Positions 35,270 to 42,476 of a stretch of 54,561 nucleotides of DNA are shown here, piece after piece. The translations under genes and the position numbers were made by a program. This DNA comes from Chromatiales bacterium (GTDB taxonomy: Bacteria; Pseudomonadota; Gammaproteobacteria; JAGRCI01). Every line of letters starts with the position of its first letter. Position 1 is the stretch's first letter. The notes under the pieces were generated by a model, which was not told where the DNA came from, did not search any database, and saw only the letters and a list, made by a program, of their open reading frames with translations. The stretch spans positions 1 through 54,561 of the forward strand of contig JAGRGI010000065.1 in the NCBI GenBank assembly GCA_020445565.1, in the 5' to 3' direction.

Positions 35270-36616
35270 TTACAGATAGCGCAGATAGATATAGACGCTG
35301 CTGATAAGAATGCTGAACAACATCAGAGGAAAGGCCGCCAGGGTGAAGGCCATGAACCCTATCGGCTGACGGGCACGTTCGGCAAAGCCTGCCACGATCA
35401 GATTGGCGCTGGCCCCCACCAGGGAGCCGTTGCCACCGAGACAGGCCCCCAGGGCCAGCGACCACCACAGCGGCATCAGGGCCTCGGCACCGCCGAAGGT
35501 GGGCGCCATGGACTTGATCAAGGGAATGGTCGTCGCAACAAAAGGAATGTTATCCACCACGGCGGAGGCGATGGCGGATCCCCAGAGGATGGCCATGGCG
35601 GTGACGCTCATGTCACCACCGGTGAGGTTGAGAATCTCCTCGGCCAGCATCGTCAACAAACCGGTGCTTTCCAGGCCATGAACGACCACGAACAAGCCAA
35701 TGAAGAAAAAGATGGTCACCCACTCCACCTCGCAGAAGGTGGCATGAACCTGCTCAGTCTGCTTACTTGACTTGCGGCCCAGATTGTCCAGCAAAAGCAA
35801 CAGGGCGGCACCGCTCAGCGCGATTGTGGAGGGCTGCTTGCCGATGAAGTGGGCCAGGGCAAAGCCGAGGATGACCAGCGCCAACACGGACAGGGACTTG
35901 ACCAGCAGAACCGGATCGCTGATGGCATCGCGTTCCTTGTAGTTCATGACACGCTGACGGCTCTCGTCACTGGCCTTGAGATGCCTTCCCCAGATCAGGT
36001 AGATCGGCACCATGGTTGCCAGCATCACAATAACGGCAGCCGGGGCCAGATGGACGATGAAATCATTGAAACTCAGGCCCACCGCTGACCCGATCATGAT
36101 ATTGGGCGGATCACCGATCAGAGTGGCCGAACCGCCGATATTGGAAGCAAGAATCTCGGCAAACAGGTAGGGATAGGCCTTGACCCCAAGTGCCTCCGTG
36201 ATCAGCAGTGTGACCGGAGCGATCAGCAGCACGGTGGTGACATTGTCGAGCAGAGCGGATAGCAGGGCCGTCACCACCACCAGCATTACCAATATGCCCC
36301 AGGGCCGGGCATCCACTTTTTTTGCCGCCCACACCGCCAGATACTGAAACACCCCGCTGCGCCGGGTGATGGCAACGATGATCATCATTCCAGTGAGCAG
36401 GCCGATGGTGTTGAAATCCACCCCATGGACCGCCTTCTGTTCCGTGATCACCCCTGCCAGAACCATGATTGCCGCCGCGCTGGTGGCAACGATGGCACGG
36501 TTGATCTTCTCGCTCATGATGAGCGCGTAGGTGATGACGAACAGAATGCCCGCGAACCACAAGGGGTCCCAACCAAAAATCACCTGCGCCGCGTGCGCCT
36601 CGCCTTGCCCATGCAT
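35270..36616 (-). CDS. NhaD/ArsB-superfamily ion transporter
   Basis: The start MHGQGEAHAA at 36616, with GGAGG seven bases before, gives 448 residues and about 11 membrane helices. ASNIGGSATLIGDPPNIMIG is the hallmark of NhaD-type Na+/H+ antiporters and the wider ion transporter superfamily, and LDNVTTVLLIAP is also conserved. A His-rich N-terminal segment precedes the first helix. It follows a CBS-domain gene by one base. Arsenite export is conceivable because arsM is nearby, but the sequence looks more like NhaD. Confidence 0.85.
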   Translation of the reverse strand: MHGQGEAHAAQVIFGWDPLWFAGILFVITYALIMSEKINRAIVATSAAAIMVLAGVITEQKAVHGVDFNTIGLLTGMMIIVAITRRSGVFQYLAVWAAKKVDARPWGILVMLVVVTALLSALLDNVTTVLLIAPVTLLITEALGVKAYPYLFAEILASNIGGSATLIGDPPNIMIGSAVGLSFNDFIVHLAPAAVIVMLATMVPIYLIWGRHLKASDESRQRVMNYKERDAISDPVLLVKSLSVLALVILGFALAHFIGKQPSTIALSGAALLLLLDNLGRKSSKQTEQVHATFCEVEWVTIFFFIGLFVVVHGLESTGLLTMLAEEILNLTGGDMSVTAMAILWGSAIASAVVDNIPFVATTIPLIKSMAPTFGGAEALMPLWWSLALGACLGGNGSLVGASANLIVAGFAERARQPIGFMAFTLAAFPLMLFSILISSVYIYLRYL

Positions 36617-36617
36617 A

Positions 36618-37076
36618 TCAGACCTCCTGCTCCAAGATATGGGCGCCGACATCCCAGTAGGAAATCATCCCAACCAAGCGGCGCGCCTCCCCTTCCACCA
36701 CCGGCACACTGGTGCGGGTTCGATACAGCACGAGCAGGGTTTCCACCAAAGGTGTGTCGGGATAAACCACCGTGGCGTCGTCATTGATGAAATCGAGGAT
36801 CGACACTTCTTCCACCGAAGCCAGGCGATGACGCAGGTCGGCGAGAGTGTCGGTGACAAAGGGCGCCGTGGTCAGGCCCTTCTCCACCACCACCGCCGGC
36901 GGCAACACCAGACGCAATAAGGTGTTGATACCGAAGACACCGAGATAATGTCCGTTCTCGTCCACTACCGGGAGATTCCGGTAGCGGTGTTCCATGATGA
37001 TCTTTACCGCCTTTCCAACGGTCTCGCCGGCATGCATCACCGACGGATTAGGATCCATGACCAGTCTTGCCGTCAT
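36618..37076 (-). CDS. CBS-domain protein
   Basis: A 152-residue protein made of a pair of CBS domains (about 1-60 with HRYRNLPVVDENGHYLGVF, and 85-150 with RTSVPVVEGEARRLVGMISYWD). Such pairs bind adenine nucleotides and regulate partners. It is followed by the transporter after one base, so it probably regulates that protein. The ATG at 37076 (MTARLVMDPNPSV) was preferred to an upstream Arg-rich extension. Confidence 0.87.
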   Translation of the reverse strand: MTARLVMDPNPSVMHAGETVGKAVKIIMEHRYRNLPVVDENGHYLGVFGINTLLRLVLPPAVVVEKGLTTAPFVTDTLADLRHRLASVEEVSILDFINDDATVVYPDTPLVETLLVLYRTRTSVPVVEGEARRLVGMISYWDVGAHILEQEV

Positions 37077-37123
37077 CGTCTTGGTCCTCGAACGGAGGGG
37101 ATGAGCGGCCATTCTAGCCCGAG

Positions 37124-37149
37124 GCGTCCGCGACAACGTTTGCGGACGC
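37124..37149 (-). terminator. Terminator-like hairpin after arsM
   Basis: GCGTCCGC-10 nt-GCGGACGC is a perfect 8-bp stem between the arsM stop and the CBS gene, on the path of arsM transcription. Confidence 0.5.
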
Positions 37150-37165
37150 TCAAGGATTACGCGAA

Positions 37166-37972
37166 TCAGGCGGTAGGTTTACGTGCCTCGATGGTCGCGG
37201 AAACGACATAATCCTCCACCTTGCGACCCGGTGCCCAGTCGCGAATGAACTCGCGGCTCTCGTCCTTGGGGCGGATAGCAACCTCTGTGAAACCGACCTT
37301 CGTCAGGCTTCGCTCCAACTCACCGATCAGCGAGGCACCGGCCATACAGCCGGAGTACAGGGCCAAGTCGCTGCGAATGTCCTCCGGTAACTCAGCGCTG
37401 GCGACGATATCCGATATTGCCAGGCGGCCACCGGGACGCAGCACCCGAAAAGCCTCCGCGAACACCTGAGCCTTGTCGGGCGAAAGATTGATGACACAGT
37501 TGGAGAGGATCACGTCTGCGGTATCGTCCGCCACGGGCAGATGCTCGATCTCACCCAGACGAAATTCCACTTGCGTGTAGCCCCCTTCGGCGGCATTGCC
37601 GCGTGCCTTGCTGATCATCTCAGGGGTCATGTCGACACCAATCACCCTGCCGGACTTCCCTACCGCGCGGGCCGCCAGGAAACAGTCGAATCCGGCACCG
37701 CTGCCCAGGTCCAGCACGGTCTCCCCCGGACGTAGCGAGGCAATGGCCTGGGGATTTCCGCAACCCAATCCGAGATTGGCCCCCTCCGGCACCACGGCCA
37801 TTTCTTCTTCGGAATAGCCCAGTGCCAAGGAACGAATCGAAGCGGTCACCTCCACCGGGCTGCCGCTACAGGCGCCCGGCGCACAGCCACAACCGGTGGC
37901 GGCGGATTCGGCCACTCTTGCATAGGTGTCGCGGACACTGTTGCGCAGCTTGTCCTCGGATACGGAATCCAT
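37166..37972 (-). CDS. arsM: Arsenite S-adenosylmethionine methyltransferase
   Basis: A 268-residue ArsM. The N-terminal Cys cluster is GCGCAPGAC (Cys28, Cys30, Cys35). The SAM-binding motif is VLDLGSGAGFDCFLAA. The two catalytic cysteines lie in LSNCVINLS and YSGCMAGAS. ArsM methylates As(III) to less reactive species. No arsR or ars efflux operon adjoins it, apart from the transporter two genes away. It diverges from the SOR-like gene, and their 135-base spacer holds an IscR site. Confidence 0.93.
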   Translation of the reverse strand: MDSVSEDKLRNSVRDTYARVAESAATGCGCAPGACSGSPVEVTASIRSLALGYSEEEMAVVPEGANLGLGCGNPQAIASLRPGETVLDLGSGAGFDCFLAARAVGKSGRVIGVDMTPEMISKARGNAAEGGYTQVEFRLGEIEHLPVADDTADVILSNCVINLSPDKAQVFAEAFRVLRPGGRLAISDIVASAELPEDIRSDLALYSGCMAGASLIGELERSLTKVGFTEVAIRPKDESREFIRDWAPGRKVEDYVVSATIEARKPTA

Positions 37973-38045
37973 GATCTTTCCTCTCGCTGTGGTTCAAAAC
38001 CTGAATTTATCGACGCGCAACGCTGACGGCAAGCGTTCCGGAACT

Positions 38046-38070
38046 ATTCCTGACTATTTTAGTCAACTAT
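38046..38070 (+). promoter_or_regulatory. Near-consensus IscR type-1 site upstream of the SOR-like gene
   Basis: The 25 bases match ATASYYGACTRWWWYAGTCRRSTAT at 24 positions, the only mismatch being T for A at position 3. The core TGACTATTTTAGT is shared, save one base, with the site in front of iscR (23619-23643). It ends 37 bases before the SOR-like ATG and would cover its promoter; arsM, which diverges, could also be affected. Confidence 0.75.
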
Positions 38071-38107
38071 TAGTAACTGCATATTTACTGATATTTGGAG
38101 GTGGACA

Positions 38108-38569
38108 ATGTCCGGCCTGATTCCGAACTTCCCCCTGAACGGCGTGGTCACCGTCAATCGAGTGATACTCAAACCCGGCTACAGCGTGGACGATCTGCAA
38201 GAACGTGTCGCGCTCTTGTGTGAAAACGTGAAGACTTACCATTCCGACACCGGCTTTATCGGCGGCTTCGTGGCGCTCAACCGAGGGGATATCTCCAACG
38301 AGGGCAGCACCATCGGCCAAGCCGTGGAAAGCCCGCTGAAGGAACGCGAGGCGCTGATCGTCACCTTCTGGAAGAGCTTCGAGGATCACGAGCGTTCGCA
38401 CCGCAGTGATACCTTCCAACCCTTGTTCCGCGAGGTCCTGGAGCTGTGCGAAAACGGCAACGAAGAGATTGCCTACGAGATGTTGTGGTCCGGCGCGGGC
38501 TACTCGGATGACGAGGCACGCGAGGCACGGCGGGTAAAAGCAGCTTACGGCACCGGTGAGGCCGCCTAA
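38108..38569 (+). CDS. Half-size sulfur-oxygenase-reductase-like protein
   Basis: A 153-residue cytoplasmic protein (GGAGGT ribosome site 5 bases upstream of the ATG). TFWKSFEDHERSH at 86-98 closely mirrors the iron-binding stretch of sulfur oxygenase reductase (SOR), giving His94-x3-His98. EIAYEMLW at 120-127 aligns with the SOR segment that supplies the Glu ligand, giving Glu120. Cys38, before DTGFIGGF, matches the active-site cysteine position. SOR is about 310 residues with two ferredoxin-like barrels; this protein equals the first. It could be an iron-dependent sulfur enzyme, or a non-catalytic dimeric alpha/beta-barrel relative. Confidence 0.7.
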   Translation: MSGLIPNFPLNGVVTVNRVILKPGYSVDDLQERVALLCENVKTYHSDTGFIGGFVALNRGDISNEGSTIGQAVESPLKEREALIVTFWKSFEDHERSHRSDTFQPLFREVLELCENGNEEIAYEMLWSGAGYSDDEAREARRVKAAYGTGEAA

Positions 38570-38577
38570 GCCGGTTG

Positions 38578-38606
38578 CGGGCGGGGCCTCTGTCAGGCTC
38601 CGCCCG
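38578..38606. terminator. Strong hairpin terminator after the SOR-like gene
   Basis: A 12-bp stem (CGGGCGGGGCCT with AGGCTCCGCCCG, one G-T pair) with a 5-nt loop begins 9 bases after the stop. It sits between convergent genes, so may serve both. Confidence 0.7.
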
Positions 38607-38612
38607 ACTCTC

Positions 38613-39014
38613 TCACGGTTGACACAAGCGCCGGTACTCCGGGTCGATCACCGCATCGGCCACCTGCTGCACCAGAACCTGCAACTCCGACAGAGAAAGG
38701 CACTCACCAATCCGGTTGACCAGATCAGGGTCCAATCGGACCATGCCGATCTCACCATTGGCGCGGGTGAACTGCACCCCGACGCGGTGCATCATGTCCG
38801 CGTCTTCTGCGTCGGTAATGCGTTCCTGCTCGGAGAGCAATTCGTCGTAATAGGTTTCCAACTCCTCCATGTGCAGGTCGTCCAGTTCGTCGACCAATCG
38901 AACCGTCCACACATCGTCCTCGCAAAGTCGCACCGGCCGCTTGATGCCCATACCGGCCAGCCGTGAGACGAAACGTTTTTCCAGGGTGGCATTGAAAAAG
39001 ACGAAATCGAACAT
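38613..39014 (-). CDS. Hypothetical acidic protein
   Basis: A 133-residue protein starting MFDFVFFNATLEKRF at 39014 with GAGG upstream. It is acidic, helix-rich and without signal or membrane segments. Segments of note are YYDELLSEQERITDAEDADM and LDPDLVNRIGECLSLSEL. I do not recognise a family. It converges with the SOR-like gene and is divergent from the persulfide dioxygenase. Confidence 0.65.
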   Translation of the reverse strand: MFDFVFFNATLEKRFVSRLAGMGIKRPVRLCEDDVWTVRLVDELDDLHMEELETYYDELLSEQERITDAEDADMMHRVGVQFTRANGEIGMVRLDPDLVNRIGECLSLSELQVLVQQVADAVIDPEYRRLCQP

Positions 39015-39414
39015 CGCGACAATCCTCGGACCAGGGTCAGAATCGGGCGTAACTGTTGCGTTGATGCCAAAGCCGCATGAAAAACCAAGCCTTGCGTGAG
39101 GAGGCAAGTGGACACCACCACACGGCCTGATTCGACCGCCCCTGGTGCCGACGTCCCCTGTTTCGCTAGCCTTGCGTGACAACCGACCAGCTACAATCGG
39201 ACTAGCATATACGACTCCGGGCAGTCCCGTCGCGTCCTTTGCTGCAACACTTGCCGGCTGCGAATCAATGCCCAGTGAAAACAGGCGGGAACCCGCTTGA
39301 GGGCCGAGTCACGCCAGCGGACACCGAACCCGGACGCTTGGTTTACACTACGCCTAACGGCTCACCCCAGCATGAGCCACCGATCACAACACCCACGAGC
39401 GACAAGTACCCCTC
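39015..39414. other. Intergenic region upstream of persulfide dioxygenase
   Basis: A 400-base gap. AGCCTTGCGTGA occurs twice (39087-39098 and 39168-39179), 81 bases apart. TACAAT at 39192-39197 may be a -10 element, but no well-spaced -35 is seen. No believable ORF. Confidence 0.45.
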
Positions 39415-40167
39415 ATGATTTTTCGCCAACTCTTCGAGTCCGATTCCAGCACCTACACCTACTTGCTGGCCTGCCCCCAGACCAGTCAGGCCATTCTCAT
39501 CGACCCGGTGCTGGAAACCGTCGAACGGGATATTCAGCTGCTCCGGGCCATGAATCTCAGCCTTTACGCCACACTGGAAACCCATGTCCATGCCGACCAC
39601 CTCACCGGTGCCTTGCGTCTGAAGCAATTGCTCGGCAGCAGGATCGCTTACCCTGCCATGGATGATTTGCCCTGCGCGGACATTGGCGTTCGCGAGGGCG
39701 AAGCCTTTCAGTTCGGCAGTGTCTCCATACACCCGCTGTTTACACCCGGCCATACCGCTCACCATCACGCCTATCTGGTCGATACGCCGGTCATGCAGAT
39801 GAGCTTCACCGGCGACGCCCTGTTGATCGAGGCATGCGGGCGCACGGACTTTCAGTCCGGAAATGCCGAAACCCTCTACAACAGCATTCACAACAAGCTG
39901 TTTTCCTTGCCCGATGACACCCTGGTGTACCCGGCTCACGACTATGAGGGCCGGCGGCTCACCACCGTAGGCCAGGAAAAGATTCGCAACCCCCGCCTGG
40001 GCGGAGGTATGTCCAAGGAGGCGTTCGTTAAGATCATGAACGGCCTGGACCTGCCCTATCCGCGCAAGATCGACTTTGCGGTGCCCGGTAACGAACTCTG
40101 CGGTCGTTGCCCGGACAACGTCCCCGATCAATACCAAGGCCCCTGCGCCGTTTACGACCAAGGCTGA
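39415..40167 (+). CDS. Persulfide dioxygenase (ETHE1-type metallo-beta-lactamase fold)
   Basis: The 250-residue product has the metal motif THVHADH with His57, plus His113 in PGHT and Asp134 in FTGD, which fit the 2-His-1-Asp mononuclear iron site of ETHE1. The signatures ACGRTDFQSG and YPAHDYEGRRLTTVGQEK are specific to persulfide dioxygenases, which oxidise glutathione persulfide to sulfite. It has a C-terminal tail with three cysteines (NELCGRC, GPCAVY) not needed for the fold. A sensor gene follows after one base. Confidence 0.92.
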   Translation: MIFRQLFESDSSTYTYLLACPQTSQAILIDPVLETVERDIQLLRAMNLSLYATLETHVHADHLTGALRLKQLLGSRIAYPAMDDLPCADIGVREGEAFQFGSVSIHPLFTPGHTAHHHAYLVDTPVMQMSFTGDALLIEACGRTDFQSGNAETLYNSIHNKLFSLPDDTLVYPAHDYEGRRLTTVGQEKIRNPRLGGGMSKEAFVKIMNGLDLPYPRKIDFAVPGNELCGRCPDNVPDQYQGPCAVYDQG

Positions 40168-40168
40168 C

Positions 40169-41116
40169 ATGGACCCGCAACTCGAATCGGAAATCCGCCA
40201 ACAGCGCCAGGCCCTGGGCGAGAACCTGCGCCCACAGACCGAAAAGCTCGCCATGCGCTGTCTGCCGGTGATGGGTGACCGCCATAGTCTGGAGCGCGTC
40301 CTGCGCCAGGGCCGCGAGGAGCTTCCCTACAGCAAATACCTCTACGCGCTTGACGCCGACGGCAGACAGATCAGTTCCAACATTACGGCGGATGGCGAAA
40401 TGGACGACCAGTTCGGCCGCGACCGCTCGGAACGGCCCTATATGCTGGGCATGGGTAAGGATGGGCTGGACTTTCGTCTTTCCGAGGCTTACATCAGCCG
40501 CAACAAGCGCCGTCCCTCGCTGACGGCGGTTCAGGTGATTCGTCACCGCAATGGGGAACTGGCGGGGTTTCTGGGCATTGACTACGACATCCGCGAACTT
40601 CCACACGCGGAGCAACTCCACCAGGCCGAAAAGCGCTGGACTCAGATCAAGGGTGACCCGTCGATTCGAGCCAATGTGTTCAACCAGTGCCGGGTGGACA
40701 GCCCTCTCGACAAGCGCATCGACGAGGTCATCGCCCTGTTGGTGGAACTGATGTGCTGCCACGGCGTTTTCCACGGCAAACTGCACTTTTCGAGCAGCCG
40801 CGCCACCATCTGGTTGGTGGATGACCCTTACAGCTATCGCATTCTGGATTTCGAGAGCCTGACCGACCCGGACATCTGTTTCGCTTATCCCTACCGGGAA
40901 TATTTTGACAAGGCGATCGTGCCAATAGACAAAATCGGACCGATCTTTTCGATCATGCGCGAGCTGCGCTTTGCCGACGACACCATCTACCTGAGGGCAG
41001 GATCCTTGAACCTGGTCAACGGCATGGTATCGCTCAACTTCTCCTGCGACGGCTCACACTATATTCCCTACGACGAGTTTCTCGCCAAGGACCTGGCGTT
41101 CTGGTTCGGCGTATGA
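40169..41116 (+). CDS. PDC/cache-type sensor domain protein, cytoplasmic
   Basis: The start MDPQLESEIRQQRQ at 40169, one base after the dioxygenase stop, gives 315 residues. Residues 30-155 look like a cache/PDC sensory domain (YSKYLYALDADGRQISSN, GFLGIDYDIREL). The second half (160-315) carries VFHGKLHFSSS and SYRILDFESLTD and is not recognised. No membrane helix, kinase, GGDEF or HTH is seen. Coupling to persulfide dioxygenase suggests a role in sulfur or redox sensing. Confidence 0.75.
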   Translation: MDPQLESEIRQQRQALGENLRPQTEKLAMRCLPVMGDRHSLERVLRQGREELPYSKYLYALDADGRQISSNITADGEMDDQFGRDRSERPYMLGMGKDGLDFRLSEAYISRNKRRPSLTAVQVIRHRNGELAGFLGIDYDIRELPHAEQLHQAEKRWTQIKGDPSIRANVFNQCRVDSPLDKRIDEVIALLVELMCCHGVFHGKLHFSSSRATIWLVDDPYSYRILDFESLTDPDICFAYPYREYFDKAIVPIDKIGPIFSIMRELRFADDTIYLRAGSLNLVNGMVSLNFSCDGSHYIPYDEFLAKDLAFWFGV

Positions 41117-41352
41117 GCATTCCCCACGATCACGCACTTATCGATCATATCGAAGCCTGCGTGGAACGCATCTGCGATATGGGCTGCGCACAGGTCTATC
41201 GCATCATCGATTTGCTGGAACAAGGCCAGGATGCCAGGGAACTGACCGGCATGACCTGTCATGATCGCGACGCGATACTCACTGAACTGAAAGCGATCAT
41301 GTCCATCTACGATGCCCGTGAGGGCGGACCTTCCTGCAAGATCGGAAACTGA
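41113..41352 (+). CDS. Small hypothetical protein coupled to the sensor
   Basis: A 79-residue protein overlapping the sensor stop as ATGA. It is helical, with cysteines at ACVERICDMGCAQVY, MTCHD and near the end (PSCKIGN). Five cysteines in 79 residues is notable; metal binding or redox chemistry is possible. Not recognised as a named family. Confidence 0.65.
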   Translation: MSIPHDHALIDHIEACVERICDMGCAQVYRIIDLLEQGQDARELTGMTCHDRDAILTELKAIMSIYDAREGGPSCKIGN

Positions 41353-41622
41353 ACGGCCTGGAATTAACAGGCAGACCAGCGCCAGTTCTGTTGCCCGCCA
41401 GCCGATCGTAAAGAATCACCCGCCTCTGCCGCTACCCTTACCAACGGCTTATCGGGTTCTGCGCCACAGCAACCCACTATATCCATTGAAAAAAGCCAAT
41501 TCCTGACTAGACTGGCTTGCAAATTCGATGAATCCGCTATTCGAATCTTGAGATCGAGCCGGTTCCCTGCCCGTCGATTCGCCAGTTCCGGGTCTTTTGT
41601 TTTGTTGCCCAAGGTAATCATC

Positions 41623-42471
41623 ATGAAAAAATCGCTGTCGGTTTGCGTACTTCTGCTCGCTCTTCCGCAGGCTTCCTGGGCTGACAATCAGATCAACGAT
41701 GATCTGATTGTCAGAGGCAGCGAGTGTGTAGGCCAGGACTGCGTACTGGGCGAAAACTTCAGCTTCGAGACCCTGCGCCTGAAGGAAAACAACACCCGCC
41801 TGCGTTTCGTGGACACCAGCAACACCGGGAGTTTCCCAAGTGTGGATTGGGAATTGGTGGCAAACGATTCCAACAATGGCGGACGCAACCGATTCTCGGT
41901 TGAAAATGTCGATACGGACCGGGAACTGTTCACCCTGGAGGACGGCGCGCCGAGCTACAGCCTGTACGTGAACGACAACGGCCATGTGGGGCTGGGCACC
42001 CAGGATCCACAAAAAAGGCTGCATCTGACGAGCGAGAACTCCCCTGCGATTCGCATAGAGCAGACCGGCTCCGGCGGTTTCCCAAACGTAAGTTGGGACA
42101 TCCAGGCCAACGAGGACGGGTTGAGCATCGCCTACAACGGTGAATTGCGCCTGCGCCTGGATAGCAATGGCAACCTGAATCTAAGCGGCTCGGTCAGTGC
42201 CTCCAGCATCGCGCCGGGCACGGTCCCCGACTATGTCTTTCGGGACGGCTACGCCCTGATGCCATTGCCCCAGGTGCGCTCCTTCATAGAGACGCACGGC
42301 CACCTCCCTGAAGTACCCCCGGCGGCTCAAATCGAACGCAACGGGTTGAACATGACGCAGATGCAGTTGCTGCTACTGAAAAAGGTCGAAGAGCTGACCC
42401 TGCATACCCTGGCCCAACAACGCCAGATCGACGCACTGCAAGCCCACCTGCAAACCAGACAGGGACGTTGA
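41623..42471 (+). CDS. Exported fibre-like protein with C-terminal trimeric-tail motif
   Basis: The start MKKSLSVCVLLLALPQASWAD gives a 282-residue secreted protein. The middle repeats the pattern LRFVDTSNTGSFPSVDWEL and IRIEQTGSGGFPNVSWDIQ (about 52 and 135), then NGHVGLGTQDPQKRLHL. The C-terminus LPQVRSFIETHGHLPEVPPA, followed by a coiled coil, is typical of many bacterial surface/tail-fibre-like proteins. The next gene begins at its stop, so the pair is an operon. Confidence 0.8.
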   Translation: MKKSLSVCVLLLALPQASWADNQINDDLIVRGSECVGQDCVLGENFSFETLRLKENNTRLRFVDTSNTGSFPSVDWELVANDSNNGGRNRFSVENVDTDRELFTLEDGAPSYSLYVNDNGHVGLGTQDPQKRLHLTSENSPAIRIEQTGSGGFPNVSWDIQANEDGLSIAYNGELRLRLDSNGNLNLSGSVSASSIAPGTVPDYVFRDGYALMPLPQVRSFIETHGHLPEVPPAAQIERNGLNMTQMQLLLLKKVEELTLHTLAQQRQIDALQAHLQTRQGR

Positions 42472-42476
42472 TCGCA

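Noticed and set aside
39087..39179. Direct repeat AGCCTTGCGTGA as a regulatory pair
   Set aside because: Only two copies 81 bases apart, not palindromic and not placed around a clear promoter; could be chance.
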